A DNA stretch of 64,000 nt from Frigidibacter oleivorans (GTDB taxonomy: Bacteria; Pseudomonadota; Alphaproteobacteria; Rhodobacterales; Rhodobacteraceae). A program made the translations under genes and the position numbers. The stretch covers positions 124,001-188,000 of the forward strand of contig NZ_RJRZ01000001.1 in assembly GCF_003993775.1 (NCBI RefSeq). The letters are read 5' to 3'. The notes under the pieces were generated by a model, which worked only from the letters and a program-made list of their open reading frames with translations, did not search any database and was not told the DNA's origin. Shown here piece by piece: positions 39,338-48,974 of the stretch. Positions within the stretch are counted from its first letter, which is position 1. The number at the start of each line of letters is the position of its first letter.

Positions 39338-40075
39338 TCAGGCCGCGGTTTCCCGCGCGCCCGCCAGCGCCGGCCGTGCCGCGCGGCCGGCCAGCCAGTC
39401 CGGCAGATGGCCGATATCGGGCAGCACCTGATCGGCGAAGGGCGACAGATCCTCGGCCCGGGCCAGCCCTGTCAGCACCGCCACCGCCGTCATCCCCGCT
39501 GCCCGCGCCGCATGCAGGTCATGCCGGGTGTCGCCGACCATCGCCACCTGCGCGGGCATCAGCCCCTGCGCCTCGGCAAAGGCCAGCAGCTGCCCCGGCG
39601 CGGGTTTGGAGCCGTGGCCGCTGTCGAAGCCCGCGACGAAGTCGAACAGATCCTCGACCCCCGCGGCGGCGAGATGCGCCCGCGCCGGGCCTTCGGCATC
39701 GTTGGTGGCGACGCCCAGCCGAAGGCCGCGCCCCTTCAGCACCGCCATCAGCGGCGCGAGTGGCACCGCCTGGGCCTGCGGGGCCTCGGCGGCCAGCTGG
39801 TTCATCCGCGCGACCAGCGTCAGCGGGCTGGCCCCCGGCAGATGCGGCAGCAGCGCCTCGGCGATCTCGCCCGGCGTCCCGGCGATCACCGGGCTCCACG
39901 GCAGGAACCGCTGCTGCGGCAGGTCGTAGCCGATGGCCTCGCCCAGGATCGCCGCGCGGGCCGGATCGTCCCCCGCGAGGTCCATCAGCAGCGCGCGCGT
40001 CCAGGCCCCCCATGTCGCGACGAAGTCGAACAGGGTGCCGTCCTTGTCGAAGACGATTCCGCGAATGTCGGACAT
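39338..40075 (-). CDS. HAD phosphatase, phosphoglycolate-phosphatase-like
   Basis: 245 aa. HAD motif I GIVFDKDGTLFDF with the nucleophile Asp10, motif II/III region LGVATNDAEGPARAHL and KPAPGQLLAFAE, and motif IV VAMVGDTRHDLHAARAAGM are complete. The helical cap lies between them, as in phosphoglycolate phosphatases (subfamily IA). Substrate unknown: 2-phosphoglycolate, or another small phosphate ester. It lies 114 bp downstream of the mttB-like gene in the reverse sense of transcription (upstream in the same strand order) and 80 bp after the DUF3572 gene. Confidence 0.86.
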   Translation of the reverse strand: MSDIRGIVFDKDGTLFDFVATWGAWTRALLMDLAGDDPARAAILGEAIGYDLPQQRFLPWSPVIAGTPGEIAEALLPHLPGASPLTLVARMNQLAAEAPQAQAVPLAPLMAVLKGRGLRLGVATNDAEGPARAHLAAAGVEDLFDFVAGFDSGHGSKPAPGQLLAFAEAQGLMPAQVAMVGDTRHDLHAARAAGMTAVAVLTGLARAEDLSPFADQVLPDIGHLPDWLAGRAARPALAGARETAA

Positions 40076-40155
40076 GTGAATCTCTCTCCCCGGACCAAGG
40101 TGGCCGATGGGGGCCGCGATTGCAACCGTGACGGGCAGCGCCGGCCGGGGCGAGG

Positions 40156-40455
40156 TCAGGTCCAGTGCGGATCGCCCCCGCCCGGCAACAGCGCGCGGGC
40201 GGCCAGCGGCGCCTCGGGCGGAAGGCCGCTGGTCCGCGCGAAGGCGAGGATCGTGGCATCGTCGGCCAGCAGGAAATCCAGCACGGCGGCAAGGAACAGC
40301 GGGTCCCCGACCCGGTCGCGCAGGTCGGCGGGGGCGCATCCCGTGGCGTTCAGGAACTGCGGGAAGACCTCGTCCTGCGCCGCGATCCAGGCGAGGGCGG
40401 ACAGGGCGACCGTCTCGGCCGCGTCCCGCGTGGTGACCGTTCGCTGCCCCGCCAT
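40156..40455 (-). CDS. DUF3572 protein
   Basis: 99 aa starting at MAGQRTVTTRDAAETVALSALAWIA. The family is short and alphaproteobacterial, with a Trp-containing N-terminal helix, QFLNATGCAPADLRDRVGDPLFLAAVLDFLLADD, and a terminal region FARTSGLPPEAPLAARALLPGG. Function unknown. In many alphaproteobacteria it neighbours a PleD-type regulator as it does here, where the regulator is divergent with a 196-bp interval. Confidence 0.82.
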   Translation of the reverse strand: MAGQRTVTTRDAAETVALSALAWIAAQDEVFPQFLNATGCAPADLRDRVGDPLFLAAVLDFLLADDATILAFARTSGLPPEAPLAARALLPGGGDPHWT

Positions 40456-40651
40456 TCCGCCTGTTCTCCTGTCGGCCCATCCGTCACCGGCACCGATAGC
40501 AGCCCCGGCCGACGCGGAACAGACCCGGCCCGGATCGGCGGCGGATGGCCGGGTAGTAGGCCGGAAAGGAAATGTTAACTCTTCGCCCCGATCTATGAGG
40601 ACGGGAGGCCCGGAACGCGGCCCGACCCCGAACAGCCGTGAAGAGGCGCAG

Positions 40652-42262
40652 ATGGCCGGCAGGATCCTCATCGTGGACGACGTTGCGACGAATCGCATCG
40701 TGCTGAAGGTGAAGCTTGCCAATGCCTGCTATGACACGCTGCAGGCCGCCGACGGGCAGGAGGCCTTGCTGCTGGCGCGGCGGCACCGGCCCGACCTCGT
40801 ACTGCTCGACCTGCGGCTGCCCGACATGGACGGGCTGGAGATCTGCCGCCGGCTGAAGGCCGATCCCGCCACCGCCCGCTCTGCCGTGGTGATGCTCAGC
40901 ACCGAGGCCGGCCCCGGGCAGGCGGGCGCCGCCGCGCGCATCGCCGCGCTGGAGGCCGGGGCAGAGGACATCCTCGGCAAGCCGGTCGATGACGGGCTGC
41001 TGCTGGCGCGGCTGCGCAGCCTACTGCGGGGGCGCGAGGGCGAGGAGGAACGCCGCCTGCGCGAGGCGGCGGCGTTGCCCGACCCCGGCATCGCCCCCGG
41101 GATCGCCCTGGCGGCAGGCGCCTTCGCCGGACGGCCGACCGCCGGTCGCGCCTGTGCCGCCGACGGTCCGGCGCCGCGTCCTGCGGGGCCACGCCCCCCG
41201 GCACTGGCCGAGGCCGCCGCCCCCTATCTGACGCCGAATCCGGCCCCGTGCCGGCGCGACCTGCCGGCCGGCACCATCGCGCTGGTCGCCTCCCGGCGCG
41301 ATGCGATGCTGGGCTGGAAACGCGACCTCGCGGCGCTCTTGCCGCATCGGCTGCAAATCCTCGACCCGGCGGCGGTCTTCGCCGGGGCGGACCGTGCCGG
41401 GGATGCGCCCGACGTCTATCTGATCTGCACCGCGCCGCGCGACGGGGGCAGCGGCCCGGGCCGCTTTCGCCCCGACCTGCATGATGGCGGCCCGGTCGAG
41501 GGCAGCCTCGGCAGCGACACGCTGAAATTCATCGCCGAACTGCGCGCACGACGCGCGACGCGGCACGCGGCGATCTGCGTCGCCGCCCCCGCCGGAGCGG
41601 CCGAGACGCTGGCGATGGCGCTCGACCTGGGCGCGGCGGATGTGATGGACACCGCCTGCACGCCCTCCGAAATCGCCCTGCGCCTCGACCGCCAGCTGCT
41701 GCGCAAGCGCGAGGCCGACCGCGACCGCGCGCGTCTGGCCGAGGGCCTGCGCCACGCCCTGACCGACCCGCTGACGGGCCTGCACAACCGGCGCTATGCC
41801 CTGCCGCGACTGGCCCAGATCGCGGAGCAGGCGCGCCTGACCGGACGCTGCTTCGCCGTCATGGTGCTGGACCTCGACCGGTTCAAGCTGGTGAACGACG
41901 GCTGGGGCCATGCCGCGGGCGATGCGGTGCTGCGCGAGGTGGCGCAGCGGCTGATCGCGAACCTGCGCCCCCGCGACCTGCTGGCCCGGCTGGGCGGCGA
42001 GGAGTTTCTGGTGGTGATGCCCGACGCCGACGAGGACCGCGCCCTGCAGGCCGCCGAGCGCCTGCGCCGCGCGATCGAGGCCCGCCCGGTCGCCCTGCCG
42101 GACGGGGGGGTGGTGCCGATCACCGTCTCCGTCGGGCTGGCCATGGGCGGCGCCGCGCGCGCGCCGGTGCTGACAGACCGCCTGCTCGACGCCGCCGACC
42201 GCGCGCTGCGCGGGTCGAAGGCCGAGGGTCGCAATCTGGTGACGATCAGCCCGGCCGCGTGA
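40652..42262 (+). CDS. pleD: PleD-like response regulator with GGDEF domain
   Basis: 536 aa: receiver 1 (ILIVDDVATNR, phospho-acceptor in VLLDLRLPDMDG, Lys in ILGKPVDD), a receiver-like second domain without a clear acceptor (residues 205-345), and GGDEF (DPLTGLHNRRYALPRL, LDLDRFKLVNDGWGHAAGD, LARLGGEEFLVVM). RPRD lies five residues before GGEEF, the product-inhibition site. This is the PleD architecture, in which phosphorylated dimers make cyclic di-GMP. A Pro/Ala-rich linker after receiver 1 is longer than usual. AAGAGG precedes the ATG. The region after the stop repeats part of its own 3' end. Confidence 0.9.
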   Translation: MAGRILIVDDVATNRIVLKVKLANACYDTLQAADGQEALLLARRHRPDLVLLDLRLPDMDGLEICRRLKADPATARSAVVMLSTEAGPGQAGAAARIAALEAGAEDILGKPVDDGLLLARLRSLLRGREGEEERRLREAAALPDPGIAPGIALAAGAFAGRPTAGRACAADGPAPRPAGPRPPALAEAAAPYLTPNPAPCRRDLPAGTIALVASRRDAMLGWKRDLAALLPHRLQILDPAAVFAGADRAGDAPDVYLICTAPRDGGSGPGRFRPDLHDGGPVEGSLGSDTLKFIAELRARRATRHAAICVAAPAGAAETLAMALDLGAADVMDTACTPSEIALRLDRQLLRKREADRDRARLAEGLRHALTDPLTGLHNRRYALPRLAQIAEQARLTGRCFAVMVLDLDRFKLVNDGWGHAAGDAVLREVAQRLIANLRPRDLLARLGGEEFLVVMPDADEDRALQAAERLRRAIEARPVALPDGGVVPITVSVGLAMGGAARAPVLTDRLLDAADRALRGSKAEGRNLVTISPAA

Positions 42263-42330
42263 CGGGTCGCGGACGGGAGGGGCGGCGTCGCGGTGCCGGA
42301 TCGGCGGTGACCATGCTTGACCGGGGCGCG

Positions 42331-42428
42331 CCCGGTCGCCCCACCCGACAGAGCGGCGGTGCCAATAGCCGTCTTCATCGGGCTGGCGATGGGCGGCGCC
42401 TCGCGCGCGCCGGTGCTGACCAACCGCC
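42331..42428 (+). pseudogene. Decayed copy of the pleD 3' region
   Basis: 98 bases that align without gaps to pleD 42085-42182, 82 positions identical, offset by exactly 246 bp. They would read in pleD frame as IAVFIGLAMGGASRAPVLTN, compared with ITVSVGLAMGGAARAPVLTD. No start or GGDEF core is attached. It lies in the 385-bp gap between pleD and the antiporter gene, which contains no other recognised gene. Confidence 0.75.
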
Positions 42429-42647
42429 CCTTCACCCGCGCAACCCCGCAGCCGGGACGCTGTGCCGGTTGCCCGCTTTCCGGCCCCGCGGCCACCGCCC
42501 GGCTCATTGCCTTCAGTCCGGGCGGCCAGCCGCGCCGCGCCCGCCCCGAAGTGCCCGCCTTGAACCGCCCGCCCCCCGAACCCGCCGGCGCGTCACGATT
42601 CCGCATCCGCCGCGGGAGCAAACATCGTCCCGCCGGGTTCTCATGCC

Positions 42648-43955
42648 ATGGACTTCATCCTCGACTTCCTTCGCGACACCGCGACCGGTCCCGTTCTGGT
42701 GATCATCGCCGCAGGCCTGCTGATCGCGCTCGTCGCCTGGCTGCCGCTTGCGCTGCGGGGTCTGCCGCTGTCGCTGCCGGTCGTCTGCGTGGCGATCGGC
42801 GCGGCAATCTTCTCGCTACCGCATGTACCGCCGGTGCCCTCGCCGCTGGACCGCCCGCATATCGCCGAACGCTATGCCGAGTTCATCGTCATCGTGGCGC
42901 TGATGGGCGCGGGGCTGAAGATCGACCGCATCTTCGGCGTCCGGCGCTGGCGGATCACCTGGCGGCTGATCCTGCTGACCATGCCGCTGAGCATCCTCGC
43001 CATCGCGCTGCTGGGCGGCTTCTGGATGGGGTTGCCCTGGGCGGCGGCGGTGCTGCTGGCGGCGGCGCTGGCACCGACGGATCCGGTGATGGCCGCCGAT
43101 GTGCAGGTCGGCCCGCCGCGGACGGGCGCCGAGGACGAGGTCCGCTTCGGCCTGACCTCGGAGGCCGGGCTGAATGACGGCGCCGCCTTCCCCTTCGTCC
43201 ACCTTGCCATCGCCATGTCGCTGGCTGCGGCGACCGGCGAGCCGTTCCTGCGGGACTGGTTCCTCGAGGCCGTCCTTTGGGAGATCGCCGCGGGCGTCGG
43301 CTGCGGCTGGCTAATTGGCCGCGCCTTCGGCTGGATCACCTTCCGCATCCCGGCCGAGACGAAGCTGGCCCAGACCGGCGACGGGATGATCGCACTGGCC
43401 GCCACCTTCGTGTCCTACGGCGTGACCGAGGCGGTGAACGGCTACGGCTTTCTCGCCGTTTTCGTCGCGGCGCTGGCCTTCCGCGACGCGCACCGGACCC
43501 ATGACTTCCACCGCGAGATGCACGACATCACCGAACAGGTGGAGCGGGTGGCGATGATGGTGCTGCTGATCTTCTTCGGCGGCGCACTGGTCGGCGGACT
43601 GCTGGCGCCGCTGCGGGCGGTCGACGTGGCGGGCGTGCTCGCCATCCTGCTGGTGATCCGGCCGCTGGCGGGGTGGCTGGGGCTGGCGGGGCTGCCGCTG
43701 GCCCCGGGCGAACGGTGGGTCATCGCCGTCTTCGGCATCCGGGGCGTCGGGTCGATCTACTACCTCGCCTATGGCCTGAACCACATGCAGACCGGCGAGG
43801 GCGCGCGGCTGTGGGCCATCACGGGTCTGGTAGTGCTGTGTTCCGTGCTGATGCACGGGCTGACGGTGACGCCGATCATGCGCCGGCTCGACCGGGGGCG
43901 CGGGGACGACCCGGACGCACCGGACGCACCGGACGGCCCCCGCGGGACGGACTGA
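42648..43955 (+). CDS. Cation/proton antiporter (CPA1 type)
   Basis: 435 aa with about twelve membrane segments. Antiporter features: LMGAGLKIDR in the early helices, LLAAALAPTDPVMAADVQ with the central TD pair, LTSEAGLNDGAAFPFV with the ND motif, and RGVGSIYYLAYGLNH near the end. These are the CPA1/NhaP motifs for Na+ (or K+)/H+ exchange. The acidic C-terminal tail is short. It is alone between the pleD repeat and a TonB receptor gene. Confidence 0.88.
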   Translation: MDFILDFLRDTATGPVLVIIAAGLLIALVAWLPLALRGLPLSLPVVCVAIGAAIFSLPHVPPVPSPLDRPHIAERYAEFIVIVALMGAGLKIDRIFGVRRWRITWRLILLTMPLSILAIALLGGFWMGLPWAAAVLLAAALAPTDPVMAADVQVGPPRTGAEDEVRFGLTSEAGLNDGAAFPFVHLAIAMSLAAATGEPFLRDWFLEAVLWEIAAGVGCGWLIGRAFGWITFRIPAETKLAQTGDGMIALAATFVSYGVTEAVNGYGFLAVFVAALAFRDAHRTHDFHREMHDITEQVERVAMMVLLIFFGGALVGGLLAPLRAVDVAGVLAILLVIRPLAGWLGLAGLPLAPGERWVIAVFGIRGVGSIYYLAYGLNHMQTGEGARLWAITGLVVLCSVLMHGLTVTPIMRRLDRGRGDDPDAPDAPDGPRGTD

Positions 43956-44194
43956 GCGCCCCCCGGGGCGGCATCGGCCCCACAGGCCCGGAAAACTTGC
44001 ACCCACGGCGCCGGTTCAGGTTGACACGGGCGCCCCCGGGGTTGTCTTGTCGCCCCGCTCTGACGACGCCCGCCAGGTTCATTCCCCCAGCAGGTCGATC
44101 ATGCCTTCGCCGCCCGCGTTCCGGGCGGCCCTGACCGCCTGTTTGAATGAATGCGCGGCCCGCCCCGTACCGGGCCGCCCGCGAGGAGACCACC

Positions 44195-46165
44195 ATGCCG
44201 TCCCGACCGAATTTCCGCCGCGTGGCCCTGGCCACGGGCACCGGCCTGCCGCTGCTGATGCTGTCCGGCCTTGTCGCCCATGCGCAAACCGAAGCCGACC
44301 CCTACCAGCTGGACGAGATCGTCATCACCGCGACCGGCCGCGACCAGCAGATCGCCGACGCGCCGGCGACGATCACCGTCATCACCTCGGAACAGATCGA
44401 GGGCCGCGCCTATACCAATGTCACCGACATCCTGCAGGACACGCCCGGCATCTCGATCGAGAACGGTGGCAAGCTGAACGCGCCCTCGGTGACGATCCGG
44501 GGCATGACCGAGAACTACGTGCTGTTCCTCGTCGACGGCCGGCCGCTCGGCGACACGCAGGACGCCTTCTACAACGGCTGGGGCGGCGGGCAGAAGACCT
44601 CGCTGCTGCCGCCGCCTTCGGCCATCGAACGGATCGAGGTGATCCGCGGTCCGATGTCCTCGCTCTACGGATCGGCGGCCTCGGGCGGGGTGATCAACGT
44701 CATCACCAAGAAGGTGGGCGACGTCTGGACGGGCTCGATCACGGCAGACGCGACGGTCCCGGAGTCGTCGGACGCAAAGACCGGGACGCAGGGGCGCTTC
44801 TATGTCAGCGGCCCGCTGGTCAGGGACCGGCTGGGCCTGACCGTCTTCGGCTCGGCCTATGACCGCGACTCGGACGAGGTCGAGGGCGGTTCGCCCGAAA
44901 CGCATCGGGACTCGCTGGGGCTGCGGCTCGACTGGCGGATCGACGCGGCGCAGGACCTGACCTTCGACGCCAACATCGTGACGCAGGATTACAAGGACTA
45001 TGCCGAACTGACCGGCGAGGCCGGCGATGTCGAAAGCGAGGAACTGCGCTTTGGCCTGACCCATGTGCTGCGCTGGGGCGCCGGGCACGAAACGACCAGC
45101 TTCCTGACGCAGGAACGGCTGGAGGTGGAGAACGGCGATCTGGTCTCCGCCTACGAGATGCTGAACTTCAACACCAAGACCGCGATGACCTTCGGCGACC
45201 ACAATGTCGTCGCCGGGCTCGACTGGCGGAACGAGACCACCGAACATGACGAGGCGCGGTTCACCGGATCCGTCGCCACCGATCTGGAACGCTGGCAATA
45301 TGCGGTCTTCGCCGAGGACGAGTGGTGGATCACCGACCGTTTCGCGCTGACGCTGGGCGGGCGCTATGACGAGAATGAAAACTACGGGTCGCACTTCACC
45401 CCGCGCGTCTATGGCGTCTTCCACCTGAACGACCAGCTGACGCTGAAGGGCGGCGTCAGCGCGGGCTACAAGGTTCCCGCGCTGAAGCAGGCCGACGACA
45501 ACATCGTCGAACCGGCGGGCCGGGGCGCGGGCTGGGATCAGGGCAACACCGACCTGCAGCCGGAAGAAAGCACCAATTACGAGATGGGGCTGGTCTGGAA
45601 CGCGCCGCGGGCGATCCAGCTGGGTCTGGTGGCCTATCACACCAGGTTCGAGAACAAGATCGACCGGGAATATGTCTGCGAAACGCCCGACGGATCGCCG
45701 CCGAGCTGCACCTACAACGGCGAGACGCGCGAGTGGATCCGCCAATACGTGAACCGCGACGCGGCCGAGCTGAACGGGGTCGAACTGACCTTCGACATGC
45801 CGCTGGGTCCGGTCGACATCAGCGCCAACTACACCTGGCAGGACAGCGAGATCACCAGCGGCGCCGGAGAGGGCGAGCCGCTGAACGACCTGCCCGAGCA
45901 TATGGCCAACCTGCGGCTGGACTGGGAGGCGACCGACCGGCTCGATGTCTGGGGCAGCGCCCGCTACAAGAGCGAGACGGTGCAGGACGAGGACGCCACC
46001 CCCGGCTACACGCTGGTCGACATGGGCGTGGAGTACGAGTTCACCGACAGGCTGCAGGGCTTTGCCGGGGTCTACAACGTCTTCGACAAGACCATCGACA
46101 GCGACACCTACGGCAAGGTTCTGGACGGGCGCCGCCTGCACCTCGGCATGACCTCGACCTTCTGA
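44195..46165 (+). CDS. TonB-dependent outer-membrane receptor
   Basis: 656 aa. The signal peptide ends near AHAQ (about residue 29), then the TonB box DEIVITATG, the plug (IEGRAYTNVTDILQDTPGISIE, IERIEVIRGPMSSLYGSAASGGVINVITKK) and a 22-strand barrel ending in LHLGMTSTF with terminal Phe. It resembles CirA/FepA-type siderophore receptors. GAGGAG precedes ATG 44195; an upstream ATG in the same frame is less likely. TTGACA at 44021-44026 may be a -35 element. No Fur box was identified with certainty. Substrate cannot be named. Confidence 0.9.
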   Translation: MPSRPNFRRVALATGTGLPLLMLSGLVAHAQTEADPYQLDEIVITATGRDQQIADAPATITVITSEQIEGRAYTNVTDILQDTPGISIENGGKLNAPSVTIRGMTENYVLFLVDGRPLGDTQDAFYNGWGGGQKTSLLPPPSAIERIEVIRGPMSSLYGSAASGGVINVITKKVGDVWTGSITADATVPESSDAKTGTQGRFYVSGPLVRDRLGLTVFGSAYDRDSDEVEGGSPETHRDSLGLRLDWRIDAAQDLTFDANIVTQDYKDYAELTGEAGDVESEELRFGLTHVLRWGAGHETTSFLTQERLEVENGDLVSAYEMLNFNTKTAMTFGDHNVVAGLDWRNETTEHDEARFTGSVATDLERWQYAVFAEDEWWITDRFALTLGGRYDENENYGSHFTPRVYGVFHLNDQLTLKGGVSAGYKVPALKQADDNIVEPAGRGAGWDQGNTDLQPEESTNYEMGLVWNAPRAIQLGLVAYHTRFENKIDREYVCETPDGSPPSCTYNGETREWIRQYVNRDAAELNGVELTFDMPLGPVDISANYTWQDSEITSGAGEGEPLNDLPEHMANLRLDWEATDRLDVWGSARYKSETVQDEDATPGYTLVDMGVEYEFTDRLQGFAGVYNVFDKTIDSDTYGKVLDGRRLHLGMTSTF

Positions 46166-46225
46166 GCATCGCCTTGGCCCGGCCATTCCGGCCAGTAAAC
46201 TGGGCCGGACCGGCGGCGCGCCGCG

Positions 46226-47389
46226 CTACTCGCCGGCCCCGGCCATGTCGAGGATGCGGGCCAGATCGGCGGTGGCGAGCGGAACCGGGTTGCCGCGGGT
46301 CGACGAGGCCGCCGCCGCGGCCTCGGCTACCGCCGCGATATCGGCGCGGCCCACCCCCATGTCGCGCAGCGAGGGCAGGCCCGCGCCGCGGGCCCAGTCC
46401 GACAGCCGCGCGGGCGCGTCATCGGCAGAACCACCCAGCACCGAGGCGATGGCGGCGCAGGCCGCGTCGATCCGCGCCCGGGCGGGGCCGGTGGCGCGGT
46501 CGCGGTTGACGTTCAGCGCCGGGCCGAGCAGCAGCCCGCAGATCGCCCCATGCGCCGCCCCGGTCCGCCCGCCGATCACGCCCGCAAGCCCGTGCACCGC
46601 GCCGAGCCCGCCATTGGCCAGGGCGAGCCCGCCTGACAGCGAACACCAGGCCATCGCGTCACGGGCCGCCCGCCGCCGTTCGTCGGCCGGGTCCTGCGGT
46701 CCGTCGACCAGCTGCACCAGCGCCGCGAGGCCCGGCGCCATCGCGCCCCGGGTCAGGGCATCGGTATAGGGCGTGGCGCGGCAGCTGACGAAGGGTTCGA
46801 TCACCTGCGCCACCGCGTCGAGCCCCGAGGCCAGCGTCACCGCGCGGGGGCAGTCGTCGGTCAGTGCAGGGTCCACCACCGCCAGCCGCGCCAGCATCCG
46901 GTGGTCGCGCAGGCTGACCTTGCGGCCATGATCGGGCAGGCCGATCACCGCGTTCTTCGTCACCTCCGCCCCGGTGCCGGCGGTCGTGGGAATAGCGACG
47001 AATGGCAGGGGCGGTGCGTGCAGGGGACGTGCGCGGCCAACCACCTCCAGATGGTCCAGCGGATCGCCCGCCGCAGGGATCAGCGCCGCCAGCGCCTTGC
47101 CAAGGTCCATGGCAGCGCCTCCGCCAACGCCGGCGATCCAGAGCGGGTCGAACGCTCGCGCATAGCCCAATGCCTCTTGCAGGTCGGGCAGGGTCGGCTC
47201 GCCCCGGCTGGGCCAGCGCATCAGGGCACACCCGTCCAGCGCCTCGGCCAGCCAGTCGGATCGCGCGAAACTGGCGCCATGCACGATCACCCCCCGGTCG
47301 CCGAAAGCGCGGATCAGGTCGGGCGCCTGCGCCGCCACGCCGCGGCCGAACAGGATACGACCCGGCATCTCGATGGAGAACGGGTCCAT
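46226..47389 (-). CDS. Iron-type alcohol dehydrogenase, coupled to glpK
   Basis: 387 aa of the Fe-ADH family: PGRILFGRG at the start, IAGVGGGAAMDLGKALA for nucleotide binding, AIPTTAGTGAEVTKNAVI, and the metal region ending VHGLAGVIGG and AAHGAICGLLLGP. The ligand block usually reading GLDALTH is GLDAVAQ here, so one metal His is replaced by Gln, as in a subgroup of the family. It starts within the glpK stop (TGATG). Possible roles are a glycerol-derived alcohol or aldehyde oxidoreductase; maleylacetate reductase-like activity is the main alternative. Confidence 0.85.
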   Translation of the reverse strand: MDPFSIEMPGRILFGRGVAAQAPDLIRAFGDRGVIVHGASFARSDWLAEALDGCALMRWPSRGEPTLPDLQEALGYARAFDPLWIAGVGGGAAMDLGKALAALIPAAGDPLDHLEVVGRARPLHAPPLPFVAIPTTAGTGAEVTKNAVIGLPDHGRKVSLRDHRMLARLAVVDPALTDDCPRAVTLASGLDAVAQVIEPFVSCRATPYTDALTRGAMAPGLAALVQLVDGPQDPADERRRAARDAMAWCSLSGGLALANGGLGAVHGLAGVIGGRTGAAHGAICGLLLGPALNVNRDRATGPARARIDAACAAIASVLGGSADDAPARLSDWARGAGLPSLRDMGVGRADIAAVAEAAAAASSTRGNPVPLATADLARILDMAGAGE

Positions 47390-48885
47390 CAGAAGGATAT
47401 GGTCGCGGCGATGGCCCGGGTCCAGCGAGCGAATTTCGCATCGCGTTCGGCCTCGTCCATCTGCGGTCTGAACTGGCGGTCGAGGGCCCATTGCGCGGCA
47501 AAGCGGGTCTCGTCGGTCAATCCGGCCTGACGGGCCGCAAGCCAGGCCGCGCCGAGGGCGGTCGTCTCCGTCACCTGCGGCCGGTCCACGGGCGCGCCCA
47601 GGATGTCGGCGAGGAACTGCATCGTCCAGTCGCTGGCCGCCATCCCGCCATCCACCCGCAGCACGTTGTCGCCGGACCCGGACGGTCTGGCGCCCGACCA
47701 GTCGGCGCGCATCGCCTCGATCAGGTCGCGGGTCTGGAAGCCCACGCTTTCCAGTGCCGCCCGCGCCAGTTCCGCAGGGCCGGAGTTTCGCGTCAGGCCG
47801 AAGATCGCGCCCCGGCAGTCGGGCCGCCAGTAGGGCGCGCCAAGCCCGGTGAAGGCCGGGACCAGCACCACGCCCTGCCCCGGGTCGGCCGCCTCGGCCA
47901 GGCCCTGCGTCTCGCCCGCCGCGCGGATCATCCGCAGCCCGTCGCGCAGCCACTGGACGACCGCGCCGGCGATGAAGATCGACCCTTCCAGCGCATAGGT
48001 CATGCGCCCGTCCAGCCGGTAGGCGACGGTCGTCAGCAGCCGGTGGGTCGAGGGCACGCGGTCCGCCCCGGTGTTCATCAGTGCGAAGCAGCCCGTTCCA
48101 TAGGTCGATTTCATCATGCCGGGGGCAAAGCAGGCCTGACCCAGGGTCGCCGCCTGCTGGTCCCCCGCGACGCCGAGGATCGGGATCTCGCGGCCGAACA
48201 GGTCGGCCCGCGTCACGCCGAAGGAGGCGGCGCAATCCCGCACCTCGGGCAGGATCGCGCGCGGCACGTCGAACAGCGCCAGCATCGCGTCATCCCAGTC
48301 GCCGGTGCCGATGTTCCACAACAGCGTGCGCGCGGCATTGGTGGCGTCGGTCGCATGTACCGCGCCGCCGGTCAGCTTCCAGATCAGGAAGCTGTCGACG
48401 GTGCCGAAGGCCAGCGCCCCGCGTGCCGCCCGCTCGCGCGCGCCGGGGACGTTGTCCAGCAGCCAGCCGATCTTGGTGGCCGAGAAATAGGGATCGAGCA
48501 GCAGCCCCGTCCGCGCCGTCACCTCCGGCTCGTGTCCCGCCGCGATCAGCCCGGCGCAGGCATCGGCGGTGCGGCGGTCCTGCCAGACGATGGCGTTGTG
48601 GATCGGCTCGCCGGTGGCGCGGTCCCAGATCAGCACCGTCTCTCGCTGGTTGGTGATGCCGATGGCGGCGATGTCGGCCGCCGTCACCCGCGCCTTCTCG
48701 ATCGCCGCCCGCGCGGTGCCGGCGACGGTGGCCCACAGGTCGGAAGGATCATGTTCCACCCAGCCCGGCCGGGGATAGTGCTGCGCGAATTCCTCCTGCG
48801 CCGCCGCCACCGGGCGAAGCTCGGCATCGAAGAGGATCGCGCGCGAGGATGTGGTGCCCTGGTCGATGGCAAGAACATGGGTCAT
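47389..48885 (-). CDS. glpK: Glycerol kinase
   Basis: 498 aa. FGGY-kinase features: [17 protein letters not shown] (phosphate loop), [21 protein letters not shown] and the C-terminal WLAARQAGL region. It phosphorylates glycerol to glycerol 3-phosphate for GlpD. It lies 90 bp after glpV in the same operon. It overlaps the Fe-ADH gene by one base, a strong sign of shared translation. Confidence 0.96.
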   Translation of the reverse strand: MTHVLAIDQGTTSSRAILFDAELRPVAAAQEEFAQHYPRPGWVEHDPSDLWATVAGTARAAIEKARVTAADIAAIGITNQRETVLIWDRATGEPIHNAIVWQDRRTADACAGLIAAGHEPEVTARTGLLLDPYFSATKIGWLLDNVPGARERAARGALAFGTVDSFLIWKLTGGAVHATDATNAARTLLWNIGTGDWDDAMLALFDVPRAILPEVRDCAASFGVTRADLFGREIPILGVAGDQQAATLGQACFAPGMMKSTYGTGCFALMNTGADRVPSTHRLLTTVAYRLDGRMTYALEGSIFIAGAVVQWLRDGLRMIRAAGETQGLAEAADPGQGVVLVPAFTGLGAPYWRPDCRGAIFGLTRNSGPAELARAALESVGFQTRDLIEAMRADWSGARPSGSGDNVLRVDGGMAASDWTMQFLADILGAPVDRPQVTETTALGAAWLAARQAGLTDETRFAAQWALDRQFRPQMDEAERDAKFARWTRAIAATISF

Positions 48886-48974
48886 GGCGTCTTCTTTTTT
48901 CCTTGCGGCAGGCGGCGGGACCGCACAGGCCCCGCCGCACCCCGTTCATCCTTCGCTGCCGCGCCGCTGGCGCG

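Noticed and set aside
37715-40651. Long plus-strand frame that runs into pleD
   Set aside because: Shadow of mttB-like and HAD genes; pleD has its own start and ribosome site at 40652.
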